Part shown: in pieces, positions 1-7,975 of the stretch
How the letters are laid out: the number at the start of each line of letters is the position of its first letter
Position numbering within the stretch: the stretch's first letter is position 1
Assembly (NCBI GenBank): GCA_035576205.1
Contig: DATLWR010000069.1
Location: 1-28,343 of the forward strand
Direction of reading: 5' to 3'
DNA: 28,343 bases
Origin: DATLWR01 sp035576205
GTDB taxonomy: Bacteria; Pseudomonadota; Zetaproteobacteria; Mariprofundales; Mariprofundaceae
Notes under the pieces: generated by a model
Seen by the model: only the letters and a program-made list of their open reading frames with translations
Databases searched by the model: none
Told to the model about the DNA's origin: nothing
Program-made: the position numbers and the translations under genes

Positions 1-282
1 GAACGCCATGTTGAGACCGTTCAGTATCTATTATCCAAAGGGCAGGATCCAGAAGCGTCAGACATGGATGATCGAACGCCACTCTGGCACGCAGCGATCA
101 AAGCCGTGAATTTCCCCGACAAACGAAAGGCCTGCATAACTGTAATTAATGACTTGCTTCAGGCCGGGGCAAATCCAGAGAAGGCATTTGTTGTGCCGAC
201 TGAAAACCCAGGTTTGCAGCTTCCTAGAGATGACGATGAAATTATGAAGATTCTCAACAAGTCAGAGAACTCTCGAAAATGA
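1..282 (+). CDS. Ankyrin-repeat protein, C-terminal fragment
   Basis: The reading frame is open from base 1 and ends at TGA 280-282, so the 5' end lies outside the window. The first visible residues, ERHVETVQYLLSKGQDPEA, and then DRTPLWHAAI and VINDLLQAGANPEKA match the ankyrin consensus (DG.TPLH.AA and V..LL..GA.P). This gives about two repeats and a short polar tail. An ATG at 64 is internal and splits a repeat, so it is not the start. Ankyrin repeats mediate protein-protein contacts; the partner cannot be told. The base composition is visibly more AT-rich than sppA next door. A strong terminator follows 31 bases downstream. Confidence 0.75.
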   Translation, partial: ERHVETVQYLLSKGQDPEASDMDDRTPLWHAAIKAVNFPDKRKACITVINDLLQAGANPEKAFVVPTENPGLQLPRDDDEIMKILNKSENSRK

Positions 283-313
283 CGTATCCACCCACCTTCT
301 GACGTCTAGGGGC

Positions 314-342
314 AAAAGGGCGGCACGAGGCCGCCCTTTTTT
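314..342. terminator. Bidirectional intrinsic terminator
   Basis: A perfect 11-bp stem, AAAAGGGCGGC (314-324) and GCCGCCCTTTT (330-340), encloses the loop ACGAG. It is followed by T on the plus strand and preceded by A on the same strand, so it can terminate both the ankyrin gene (plus) and sppA (minus). The sppA stop codon (341-343) touches the end of the T run. Confidence 0.9.
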
Positions 343-2122
343 ATTCGACGTTCAGATCGGTCCAGGCATAAACGCCGGGATGGGCGAACAGCTGCAGCAT
401 GGGTGACAAGCTGCCGGTGAGTGTGGCCACCGCCGGCAGACGAATACCCAGCACGCGTGACTCATCATCGGAGAGGCGCTCCATCAGCACCTCGCCGAAG
501 CCCTCCGGCTGGTGCAGCCAGCGCCGGCCATAGCCTGGCTCAAGCCCGGCGCGCTTGGCAGCTGCGGCAACCGCCTCGTCGAACCCGCCGAGATGATCGA
601 CGAGCCCAAGGCGGGCGGCATCGGTGCCTGTCCAAACCCGGCCCTCGGCGATCTCTCGGACCTTTTCCGCCGGCAGCTTGCGGCCTTCGCTGACCACCTT
701 GATGAATCGGCGGTAAACATCATCGACACTGGCCTGGAACACGTCGGCCAGCACGGGGGGCATCGGCACATCGGCTCGCGGCTGGCCGGCGATCGGCGAG
801 GTGGTGACGCCGTCGGTGTGGATGCCGAGTTTGTCCAGACCGCCGGCGATGTTGCCCGTCAGCCCGAACACGCCGATCGAACCGGTCAGCGTCGCCGGGT
901 AGGCCCAGATCTCGTCGGCGGCCATGGCGATCCAGTAGCCGCCGGAAGCGGCGACACCGCTCATCGACACGACGACGGGCTTGCCGGCCTCCTTCAGATT
1001 CAGAATCGACTGGCGGATATCCTCGCTGGCCAGAGCACTGCCGCCGGGGCTGTCGATTCGCAGCACCACCGCCTTCACGGAACTGTCGTCGCGCGCCTTG
1101 GCCAGCAGGGCGGCCATCGAATCGTTGCCGACCGAGCCGGGCGGCTCGTCGCCGGAAACGATCGGGCCGCTGGCGACGATGATGCCGACATTCTGCTTGC
1201 CGTTCGGATCGTCGCCGCAGGTGGCGGCCAGGTATTCCCGGAAGCTGATGGCCGGCAGCGGCTTGTTCACGTCGACACCGAGCATGCCGGCGGTCTTCTG
1301 CCGGGCATGTTCGCTGTCGAGCAACTGATCGACGAGGCCGGCCTTCAGGGCCGCAGCGGCAATGCTGCCGGATTCGTTGACCGCGGCATCCGGATGCTCG
1401 ACCAGGTTCTGCAGCGCTTGCGGCGTGACCTTGCGGGAGGCGGCGATGTCCTGCTTGTAATCCTGCCAGAGCTGACCCAGCCAGACGCGGCTCTCCTCGC
1501 GGGCGGCATCGGACATGTCGTTGCGGACGAATGGTTCGCCGAACGACTTGTATTTGCCGGCCCGGAACAGCCGCACATCGGCATGCAGATTATCCAGCGC
1601 CTGTTTCACATACTGGCGGCGATAGGCGAGCCCGGTGACGCCGACCAGCCCCAGCGGATGCAGCCACACCTCGTCGGCGGCTGACGCCAGCAGGTATTGT
1701 GCCTGCGAGTAATTCTCGCCATAGGCGATCACCCGCTTGCCGGAAGTCCGGAAATCGGCGATCGCGCGGCGCAGCTCCTCCAGCATCGGGATAGGTGTGG
1801 AGCCCATGTCATCCAGCTGCAGCAGCACCATGGCGACGCGGCTGTCGCTCTTGGCGCGATGCAGCGCCTCGATCAGATCGTGCAGCCGCGTCTGCTTCGC
1901 CCCCGGCGAACCGAGCAGCAGGTCGGCCGGCTGCGGCACGTTCACCTCCTCGACCAGCGGCCCCTCCGGATCGAGCACCAGCAGGGCAGGCTCGGGCACG
2001 TGCGGTTTGCCGGCCAGCAGCCCCACCACGAAAAGCACCAGCATCAGCACGGTCAGCAGGCCAAACAGCACGCGCGGCAGCATCGCCAGGATTCGGAAAG
2101 TTCGTTTCAGCCACTCTGTCAT
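341..2122 (-). CDS. sppA: Signal peptide peptidase SppA, 67K type
   Basis: A 593-aa inner-membrane serine protease with its active site in the periplasm. The family degrades signal peptides left after preprotein export. One N-terminal membrane anchor (about residues 16-38) is followed by two tandem ClpP/crotonase-like domains, as in E. coli SppA. The catalytic lysine is K192 in the first domain (GKYKSFGEPFVRNDMS), matching E. coli K209. The nucleophile is S393 in the second domain (GVAASGGYWIAMAADEIWA), matching E. coli S409. Both are intact and the length is normal. The start ATG at 2122 has a good ribosome binding site (GAGGTGA, 4 bases upstream). It is a single gene divergent from uppP across 143 bases. 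The stop codon lies at the edge of the shared terminator. Confidence 0.95.
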   Translation of the reverse strand: MTEWLKRTFRILAMLPRVLFGLLTVLMLVLFVVGLLAGKPHVPEPALLVLDPEGPLVEEVNVPQPADLLLGSPGAKQTRLHDLIEALHRAKSDSRVAMVLLQLDDMGSTPIPMLEELRRAIADFRTSGKRVIAYGENYSQAQYLLASAADEVWLHPLGLVGVTGLAYRRQYVKQALDNLHADVRLFRAGKYKSFGEPFVRNDMSDAAREESRVWLGQLWQDYKQDIAASRKVTPQALQNLVEHPDAAVNESGSIAAAALKAGLVDQLLDSEHARQKTAGMLGVDVNKPLPAISFREYLAATCGDDPNGKQNVGIIVASGPIVSGDEPPGSVGNDSMAALLAKARDDSSVKAVVLRIDSPGGSALASEDIRQSILNLKEAGKPVVVSMSGVAASGGYWIAMAADEIWAYPATLTGSIGVFGLTGNIAGGLDKLGIHTDGVTTSPIAGQPRADVPMPPVLADVFQASVDDVYRRFIKVVSEGRKLPAEKVREIAEGRVWTGTDAARLGLVDHLGGFDEAVAAAAKRAGLEPGYGRRWLHQPEGFGEVLMERLSDDESRVLGIRLPAVATLTGSLSPMLQLFAHPGVYAWTDLNVE

Positions 2123-2265
2123 CGGGTCACCTCGTTCCGACAGCCTAGCAGCCGACGGCCGAACCCGCGACGAGACAACTTTCGCATGACATCGGCAGGC
2201 CGATGGCTAGGTTTGCCGCACGGCAGCGGTCGGCATGCATACTGCCCAAGGAAGGAACGCGCTTC

Positions 2266-3033
2266 ATGGATCTACTGCAATCCGTCATTCTGGGTCTCAT
2301 CGAAGGGATCACCGAATTCCTGCCCGTGTCGTCGACCGGACACATGATCGTTGCCAGCAGCTGGCTGGGGATCGCGCAGTCGGAAGACAACAAGGCGTTC
2401 GAGGTGATCATCCAGCTGGCCGCCATCCTCGCCGTCGCCGCCAGCTACCGCGACAAGTTCACCCTCGCTCATCGGGAGCTGTGGCAGAAAATCATTCTTG
2501 CCTTCATACCGGTCGGTATCGTCGGCCTGCTGTTCCACAAGCAGGTGAAGGCGATGTTTTCGGTCGAGATCGTCGCCGCCATGTTCATCATCGGCGGCAT
2601 CGTCTTCCTGCTGGTCGAGTACCTGCACCGAGGCAAGAATTATCCCACCCGCCGCGTCGAGGATGTCAGCTACCGGCAGGCGCTGTGGATCGGCATCGCG
2701 CAGGTCTTCGCACTGATTCCGGGAACCAGCCGTGCCGGCGCCTCGATCATCGGCGCCCTGCTGGTGGGGCTGGACCGCAAGGCCAGCGCCGAGTTCTCCT
2801 TCCTGCTGGCGCTGCCGGTGATGCTGGCCGCCAGCGGCTTCGACCTGCTGAAGCATTACCATGATTTCGTCGGCAGCAATCTGCTCACGCTCGTCGTCGG
2901 CTTTGTCACGGCGTTCGTCGCCGCCTTCGCCACCATGAAGCTGTTCATCGGTTTCCTGCAGCGCTTCACCTTCGTCGCCTTCGGCATCTACCGCATCCTC
3001 TTCGGCGCACTGCTTCTCTGGATAGGCTTCTGA
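2266..3033 (+). CDS. uppP: Undecaprenyl-diphosphatase UppP (BacA)
   Basis: A 255-aa polytopic inner-membrane enzyme that dephosphorylates undecaprenyl pyrophosphate, recycling the lipid carrier for peptidoglycan and other wall polymers. Overexpression in other bacteria gives bacitracin resistance. The first signature, LIEGITEFLPVSSTGH, carries E13, E17 and H26, equivalent to the essential E. coli E17, E21 and H30. The second, IPGTSRAGASI, carries R156. I chose the ATG at 2266 because AAGGAAGGA lies just upstream and the protein then begins MDLLQSVILG as homologues do; an in-frame ATG at 2203 would add 21 untypical residues. The stop TGA shares one base with the lgt ATG (TGATG), so the two are translationally coupled. 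Confidence 0.96.
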   Translation: MDLLQSVILGLIEGITEFLPVSSTGHMIVASSWLGIAQSEDNKAFEVIIQLAAILAVAASYRDKFTLAHRELWQKIILAFIPVGIVGLLFHKQVKAMFSVEIVAAMFIIGGIVFLLVEYLHRGKNYPTRRVEDVSYRQALWIGIAQVFALIPGTSRAGASIIGALLVGLDRKASAEFSFLLALPVMLAASGFDLLKHYHDFVGSNLLTLVVGFVTAFVAAFATMKLFIGFLQRFTFVAFGIYRILFGALLLWIGF

Positions 3034-3836
3034 TGCTGCACTGGCCAGAGATCGATCCGGTCGCCATCCATCTGGGCCCGCTGGCCATTCACTGGTACGG
3101 CCTGATGTACGTGGCGGGCTTTGCCGCGACCTGGTATCTCGTGCGCAAGCAACTGCGCGAAAACGGACTGTGGGAGACGCGCGTCTCGCCGCAGGCCTAT
3201 GAAGGGCTGTTCACCTGGCTGATCCTCGGTGTCGTGCTGGGCGGCCGCATCGCCTACATCCTGTTCTACAACCCCGACTACTACCTCGAACACCCGCTGG
3301 AGGTGTTCTACGTCTGGCAGGGTGGCATGTCGTTCCATGGCGGGCTGGTCGGCCCGATCCTGGCCGGCTGGTGGTATTGCCGGAAGCACGGCCTGCCGTT
3401 CCTGGAACTCGCCGACCGCTTTTTCGTCGTCGCCCCCATCGGCCTGGCCTTCGGCCGGCTGGGCAATTTCATCAACGGCGAACTGTGGGGGCGCGTCACC
3501 GACGTGCCGTGGGGGATGGTATTCCCGCAGGCCGGCCCGGAGCCCCGGCATCCGAGCCAGCTTTACGAACTGGGGCTGGAGGGCATCGCGCTCTTCTGCC
3601 TGCTCTGGTTCACCCGCAGACTACCCTGGCCGGCCGGTAGCCGGGTGGCGCTGTTCCTGACCGGCTATGCCGTGGCACGCATCTTCTGCGAGAATTTCCG
3701 CCAGCCGGACAAGCAGCTGGGTTTCCTGTTCGACCATGTCACGATGGGTATGCTACTCTCCTCGGCCATGCTTGCGGCCGGAATCGTCTGGGGCATCCTT
3801 CTGGCCCGGCGGTCGAAATCGGCCGACGATAGATAA
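3033..3836 (+). CDS. lgt: Prolipoprotein diacylglyceryl transferase Lgt
   Basis: A 267-aa inner-membrane enzyme that moves diacylglycerol from phosphatidylglycerol to the lipobox cysteine of prolipoproteins, the first step of lipoprotein maturation. Visible motifs are MSFHGGLVG with H102 (E. coli H103) and the Lgt signature GRLGNFINGELWG with R142 (E. coli R143). Several hydrophobic segments run through the protein, and the length is normal. The start overlaps the uppP stop by one base. A CHASE2-type kinase gene follows after 95 bases, which hold only a weak 6-bp hairpin (3875-3889) without a T run. A lipoprotein-modification gene beside uppP makes this a small envelope-biogenesis operon. Confidence 0.97.
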   Translation: MLHWPEIDPVAIHLGPLAIHWYGLMYVAGFAATWYLVRKQLRENGLWETRVSPQAYEGLFTWLILGVVLGGRIAYILFYNPDYYLEHPLEVFYVWQGGMSFHGGLVGPILAGWWYCRKHGLPFLELADRFFVVAPIGLAFGRLGNFINGELWGRVTDVPWGMVFPQAGPEPRHPSQLYELGLEGIALFCLLWFTRRLPWPAGSRVALFLTGYAVARIFCENFRQPDKQLGFLFDHVTMGMLLSSAMLAAGIVWGILLARRSKSADDR

Positions 3837-3931
3837 GCCGTTTTGGTATGGTATGGTGACCCGCGTTACTGCTGGCAGACTCTGTCTGCGAACGCTTGCC
3901 GGCCAGGCTGTACAAACAAACTGGGGATACG

Positions 3932-6427
3932 ATGATCTTGCGTAAACTGATCAAGGAGTGGGTGCTCGGACTTCTGCTGGCGGCAGTGCTGCTGGCCTTC
4001 TCCGGCACCTCGTTCGTATCGCGCTTCGACGGCTGGATGTTCGATGCCGCCCAGCATCTCTCGCGTCCGCCCGTCGATCCGCTCCGCCACGTGGCCATTG
4101 TCCAGCTCGATGCCGAAAGCCTGTCGGCACTGGGTGGCATGCCGTGGGAACGCGGCGCGCTCGTCTCCCTGCTCGACAAGCTGCGCAATACCCGCAGCAA
4201 TGTCGTCCTCGCACTCCCGCTCTCGGAACTGCAGCACAACCCGGCCGTGGCCGGCCTAGACGCAGTGCGGAATTTCATCGACTCGAGCAGCAAGATCCCG
4301 GCCGCTCAGTCCCAGTACCTGATCGACATGATCGACAAGGAACAAAAGAGTCTGGATATCGACTCCCAGCTGGCTACCGCCATCGGCAGGATGCCGCACC
4401 TGTTCCTCGCCATCGCACCCGCCAACGCGTGGCCCGAAACGGTGACCGGCATGGAACTGGCGGGCAGCACGGCATCCGGCTCCCTCCCGGGTATTCTGGC
4501 CCGCGGACTGACACCGCTGCTGCCGCTTGAATCCGCCAGCCTCGATGACATCGGCACGCCGAATCCGCAGTTTGCCGACAAGGCATCCCAGCTCGGCTCC
4601 CTCTCCCTGCTGCGCGACAGCGATGGCCGGGTGCGTGGCCTGCAACTGCTGCACAAGGCAGGCAATGGTGTCGTGCCGACGATTCCGCTGCTGCTGGCAG
4701 CGGGCAAGCCCGAGAAGCTCGCAGCCTCGCCCGGCAAGCTCAGCTATGGCGATATCGACATCAAGACCGGCAGGGAGTTGCAGGCCTTTTTGCGCCTCTA
4801 TCCGAATGCTCAATTCGAAACCTATCCGCTTTCCCGTGTACTGGCCGATGACTTCAAGACCAGCCAGCTGAAGGGCAAGGCGATCATCATTGCCGGAGAT
4901 ACCCTGATGCGCCGGCAATTCGACGTCCCCGGCGGCGGCAAGTTGACCAGCGCCGAAATCATGGCGCTTGCCACGGCCAATATCCTGAATCATGACCTCT
5001 ACGGCCGAACGGACCTGCTGGGCGCTACCGAATGGGCACTGTTTATCGTGACCGTTCTGCTGCTCACGCTGCTGTTTCCGCGCCTGCGCTACGGTTACTG
5101 CATCGCCGTCGCTGCGGCAGGCGTCCTGTCCATGGCCGGCTTTACCGGCTATCTGCTGCTGACCGACCAATTGTGGATGCAGAGCGGTCTTGCCATCCTG
5201 CTGATGGCGGGCGGACTGGCACTCATCGGCCTGCGCCGCCTCTACACGTCGCAAAGCGTGCGGCACCTGGCCGACGTGGCCTACACCCAGCGCCTGCTGG
5301 GGATCGCCTATCAGGAGCAGGGCAAGAAGGAGCAGGCCTTCGAAACCTTCAAGAAACTGCCGCCGGAACCGGGGAATCTGGAGCTGATCTACAATCTGGC
5401 GCTCGATTTCGAACGTCAGCGCCGCTACGAACGAGCCGCCGCGGCCTACCAGCATATTCTGCAGATCGACCCGACCTTCAAGGACACGGCCAAACGCAAG
5501 ATCAATGCCGAGAAGCTGGGCATTGCCGCGCTGACCAGCAGCGGCCAGTTCAGCGCCAGCGTACTGCTGATGCCGGGCGAGGATGGCCAGAAGCCGCGTC
5601 TCGGCCGCTACGAGGTCGAGAAGGAGATCGGCAAGGGTGCCATGGGCTCGGTCTATCTCGGCCGGGATCCGAAGATCGATCGTACCGTGGCCATCAAGAC
5701 ACTGGCGCTGTCGCAGGAATTCGAAGCCAGCGAACTCAAGGATGTCGAGGAACGCTTCTTCCACGAGGCCGCGGCAGCCGGTCGCCTGAACCATCCCAAC
5801 ATCGTCACCATCTACGATGCCGGCGAGGAGCATGATCTGGCCTACATCGCCATGGAATACCTGGACGGACAGCCGCTCAGCGATTTCACGCGCAGCAACA
5901 AGCTGCTGCCCGTCCCGACCGTTCTGGACATCATCGCTCAGGTGGCAAGCGGTCTCGACTATGCCTACAAGCAGGGGATCGTGCATCGCGACATCAAGCC
6001 CGGCAATATCATGTACAACCAGAAAAGCGGCGTCGTGAAAATCACCGACTTCGGTATCGCCCGCGTCACCTCCTCCAGCCGGACCAAGACCGGCACCATG
6101 CTCGGCACCCCCGCCTACATGTCGCCGGAGCAGGTAACCTGTCAGCCGGTGGACGGACGGGCCGACATCTTTTCGCTCGGTGCCACGATGTTCGTACTGC
6201 TGACCGGCAAACGCCCCTTCAGTGCCGACTCGGTGGCGGCCCTCACCTTCCAGATCACCTCCGAGAAGCACCAGGATCCGCTCAAACTGCGACCGGAACT
6301 GCCGCCATGCGTCAAGACGATCATTGACCGGTCCCTGCAGAAGGATCCGGGCAACCGCTACCAGGACGGGCTGGCCATGCAACGCGCCCTGCAGCGCTGC
6401 CTGAAAAACTTCTCCGAAGAGGAGTAA
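3932..6427 (+). CDS. Membrane CHASE2-TPR-Ser/Thr protein kinase
   Basis: An 831-aa one-component membrane receptor kinase. A signal anchor (about residues 9-25) leads into a periplasmic CHASE2-type sensor (about 30-355, including VAIVQLDAESLSALGGMPW). Three closely packed membrane helices follow (about 367-435), typical of CHASE2 receptors. A TPR-like stretch (about 450-530; LLGIAYQEQGKKEQAFETF, AAAAYQHILQIDP) precedes a Hanks-type kinase domain (about 558-825). The kinase looks active: glycine loop IGKGAMGSVYLG, K589 in VAIK, D687 in VHRDIKPGN, D706 in TDFGIAR, and GTPAYMSPEQ. I took ATG 3932 because it has GGGG 5 bases upstream; a TTG at 3896 would add 12 residues. It has no PASTA repeats, so it is not a PknB/Stk1 orthologue. 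Its place after uppP and lgt suggests envelope sensing, which is inference. Confidence 0.92.
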   Translation: MILRKLIKEWVLGLLLAAVLLAFSGTSFVSRFDGWMFDAAQHLSRPPVDPLRHVAIVQLDAESLSALGGMPWERGALVSLLDKLRNTRSNVVLALPLSELQHNPAVAGLDAVRNFIDSSSKIPAAQSQYLIDMIDKEQKSLDIDSQLATAIGRMPHLFLAIAPANAWPETVTGMELAGSTASGSLPGILARGLTPLLPLESASLDDIGTPNPQFADKASQLGSLSLLRDSDGRVRGLQLLHKAGNGVVPTIPLLLAAGKPEKLAASPGKLSYGDIDIKTGRELQAFLRLYPNAQFETYPLSRVLADDFKTSQLKGKAIIIAGDTLMRRQFDVPGGGKLTSAEIMALATANILNHDLYGRTDLLGATEWALFIVTVLLLTLLFPRLRYGYCIAVAAAGVLSMAGFTGYLLLTDQLWMQSGLAILLMAGGLALIGLRRLYTSQSVRHLADVAYTQRLLGIAYQEQGKKEQAFETFKKLPPEPGNLELIYNLALDFERQRRYERAAAAYQHILQIDPTFKDTAKRKINAEKLGIAALTSSGQFSASVLLMPGEDGQKPRLGRYEVEKEIGKGAMGSVYLGRDPKIDRTVAIKTLALSQEFEASELKDVEERFFHEAAAAGRLNHPNIVTIYDAGEEHDLAYIAMEYLDGQPLSDFTRSNKLLPVPTVLDIIAQVASGLDYAYKQGIVHRDIKPGNIMYNQKSGVVKITDFGIARVTSSSRTKTGTMLGTPAYMSPEQVTCQPVDGRADIFSLGATMFVLLTGKRPFSADSVAALTFQITSEKHQDPLKLRPELPPCVKTIIDRSLQKDPGNRYQDGLAMQRALQRCLKNFSEEE

Positions 6428-6465
6428 GCCTTGAGGGCCGGCCGCCCTTTGGTCAGCATCTAGCC

Positions 6466-7224
6466 ATGCGCATCGTCACCTGGAACGTCAACTCGCTGAA
6501 TGTACGGCTACCGCACGTGCTGGAATTCCTGGCCAGCGAGCAGCCGGATATCCTGGCCCTGCAGGAGACCAAGCTGGAGGATGCGAAGTTCCCGCGCGCC
6601 GAGATTGAGGCAGCGGGTTTCCAGGCGGTGTTTGCGGGCCAGAAGACCTACAACGGCGTCGCCATCCTCAGCAGATCGCCGGCTGTCGACGTCACGACGG
6701 GGCTGCCCGACATGGATGACCCGCAACAGCGGCTGCTGGCCGCCACCATCGACGGCGTGCGCATCATCGATGTCTACATTCCCAACGGCCAGGAGGTCGG
6801 CTCGGAGAAGTTCGCCTACAAGCTCTCCTGGCTGGAGACGTTCCGCGACTGGTTAAAAGGCGAGATCGAACGCCACGCACGGCTCGTCGTGCTCGGCGAC
6901 TTCAACATCGCTCCGGCCGACATCGATATCCACGATCCGAAACGCTGGCGCGAGAAGATCATGTGTTCCACCGCCGAGCGGCAGCATTTCGACAGCCTGC
7001 TGGCGCTGGGGCTCACCGATACCATCCGCAAGCTGTATCCCGAAGAGGGCATGTTCAGCTGGTGGGACTATCGCCTGAATGCCTTTGGCCGCGGCTGGGG
7101 ACTGCGGATCGATCACCTGCTGGCGACCGCATCGCTGCTACCGCAAGCTGGCGGAGTGGCAACCGGCTTCCGAGCCCTGGAACGCCCCAGCGATCATGCA
7201 CCGGTATGGGTGGAGTTCGCCTAA
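6466..7224 (+). CDS. xthA: Exodeoxyribonuclease III
   Basis: A 252-aa cytoplasmic AP endonuclease and 3'-5' exonuclease of the EEP fold, acting in base-excision repair by cutting 5' of abasic sites and trimming 3' blocks. All family motifs are present in order: WNVNSLNVRLPHV, LALQETKLED (metal-binding Glu), YIPNGQEVG, LGDFNIAP (Asp and Asn), MFSWWDYR, LRIDHLLAT and the final PSDHAPVWVEF (catalytic Asp-His). The start ATG lacks a clear Shine-Dalgarno. A small AGGGC/GCCCT hairpin (6434-6448) with only TTT after it lies between the kinase gene and this one and may be a weak terminator. The stop TAA overlaps the stop of the convergent yjbQ gene by 4 bases. Confidence 0.96.
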   Translation: MRIVTWNVNSLNVRLPHVLEFLASEQPDILALQETKLEDAKFPRAEIEAAGFQAVFAGQKTYNGVAILSRSPAVDVTTGLPDMDDPQQRLLAATIDGVRIIDVYIPNGQEVGSEKFAYKLSWLETFRDWLKGEIERHARLVVLGDFNIAPADIDIHDPKRWREKIMCSTAERQHFDSLLALGLTDTIRKLYPEEGMFSWWDYRLNAFGRGWGLRIDHLLATASLLPQAGGVATGFRALERPSDHAPVWVEFA

Positions 7225-7655
7225 CTTCCCGTTTGCGTTTCGCCGTTCAGTGTCGCGATCAGCGACCGTTCGCCGCCATGTTCGCGATGCTCGCCGAACC
7301 AGATCCCCTGCCAGGTGCCGAGTGCAAGCCGGCCGTCCCGGACCGGAATCGTGACCGAACAGCCGAGCAGCGACGCCTTGATATGCGCCGGCATGTCGTC
7401 CGGTCCTTCCAGCGTATGCCGGAAGTAGGGGAGGTGTTCCGGCACGATGTGGTGAAAGTGCGCCTCCATGTCGTGGCGTACGGTCGGGTCGGCATTTTCG
7501 TTGATCGTAAGGCTGGCGCTGGTATGCCGGACGAACAGGTGCAACAGGCCGATCCGGCAGTCGGCCAGCTCCGGCAATTGTTGCACGATCTCCTGTGTGA
7601 TCAGATGGAAGCCGCGAGGACGCGAAGCCAAGCGGATCGATTTTTGCAGCCACAT
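7221..7655 (-). CDS. yjbQ: YjbQ family protein (UPF0047)
   Basis: A 144-aa cytoplasmic protein of the UPF0047/YjbQ family, members of which show low thiamine-phosphate synthase activity; the physiological role is unsettled. The sequence follows the E. coli protein closely: PRGFHLITQEI near the N-terminus, LLHLFVRHTSASLTINEN, DPTVRHDMEAHF, DDMPAHIKASLLG and LGTWQGIWFGEHREHGG. The conserved His, Asp and Glu of the putative metal and active site are all present. I chose ATG 7655 (MWLQKSIRL) because homologues begin there. The frame stays open upstream to 7820, but those residues look non-coding. No strong ribosome binding site is visible. It converges on xthA with overlapping stops and no terminator between them. 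Confidence 0.93.
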   Translation of the reverse strand: MWLQKSIRLASRPRGFHLITQEIVQQLPELADCRIGLLHLFVRHTSASLTINENADPTVRHDMEAHFHHIVPEHLPYFRHTLEGPDDMPAHIKASLLGCSVTIPVRDGRLALGTWQGIWFGEHREHGGERSLIATLNGETQTGS

Positions 7656-7775
7656 GCGCCGATCATAACCCGATTTGCGGCCAAATGAAGAAATTCGCCG
7701 GATTTCATGCCCATGATGCCCGTCACATTTCCAGCCTCCGGCGGCTGGCATGGTTCGCGCGGTCTGGAGGGCGCT

Positions 7776-7892
7776 ATGTTTGTAAGTTCGATGGTTTCCC
7801 CGCATCGTTACAGTCGCCACGGGTACAAAGCCTATATCGCGCTGGTTGTCGTCTGCCTGGCGATTGCATCGACCATGGGCACGCCGGCCTGA
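7776..7892 (+). CDS. Possible 38-aa membrane microprotein
   Basis: A short frame begins at ATG 7776 and ends at TGA. GGAGG at 7766-7770 sits 5 bases before the start, a stronger ribosome binding site than that of most annotated genes here. The peptide has a basic, aromatic N-terminal half (HRYSRHGYKAY) and one hydrophobic run (IALVVVCLAIAS) long enough for a single membrane helix, followed by a short tail ending in TPA. I do not recognise a family. It ends 83 bases before mreB on the same strand, so it could be a leader or small partner of the mre operon. It could also be chance coding; GC-rich DNA makes short frames common. No function is proposed. Confidence 0.35.
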   Translation: MFVSSMVSPHRYSRHGYKAYIALVVVCLAIASTMGTPA

Positions 7893-7912
7893 CGCCTCCG
7901 TTTGAGCCTGGC

Positions 7913-7941
7913 TTTACCTCCGGCAATGCGGCCTTTATGCT
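7913..7941 (+). promoter_or_regulatory. Candidate sigma-70 promoter of mreB
   Basis: TTTACC (7913-7918) and TATGCT (7936-7941) each match 4 of 6 consensus bases and are separated by 17 bases. The start of mreB lies 35 bases beyond the -10 box. This is the best-placed pair in the intergenic region, but such pairs also arise by chance. Confidence 0.35.
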
Positions 7942-7975
7942 AGGCGCCCAAGATTTTTCAGGCACAGGTTAATCC

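Larger units (their letters stand above)
7656..7975. other. Intergenic region between yjbQ and mreB
   Basis: 320 bases separate the divergent yjbQ and mreB genes. They hold a small inverted repeat (CCAGCC 7731-7736 and GGCTGG 7743-7748) with no T run, a 38-codon reading frame with a good Shine-Dalgarno (7776-7892), and a plausible promoter close to mreB (7913-7941). I see no tRNA, terminator or insertion sequence in it. Confidence 0.7.

Noticed and set aside
512..1684. 390-aa open frame on the plus strand
   Set aside because: It is antisense to sppA, which has both catalytic residues in place.
2213..2243. Promoter-like pair TTGCCG and CATACT before uppP
   Set aside because: The spacer is 19 bases and the predicted start would fall in the ribosome binding site, so the match is not convincing.
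3875..3889. Hairpin GCAGAC-TCT-GTCTGC between lgt and the kinase gene
   Set aside because: A 6-bp stem with no T run; too weak to call a terminator.
4256..6382. 708-aa open frame on the minus strand
   Set aside because: It is antisense to the CHASE2-kinase gene, whose domains are clear. Its composition (rich in Gln, Gly, Arg, His) is typical of a shadow frame in GC-rich DNA.
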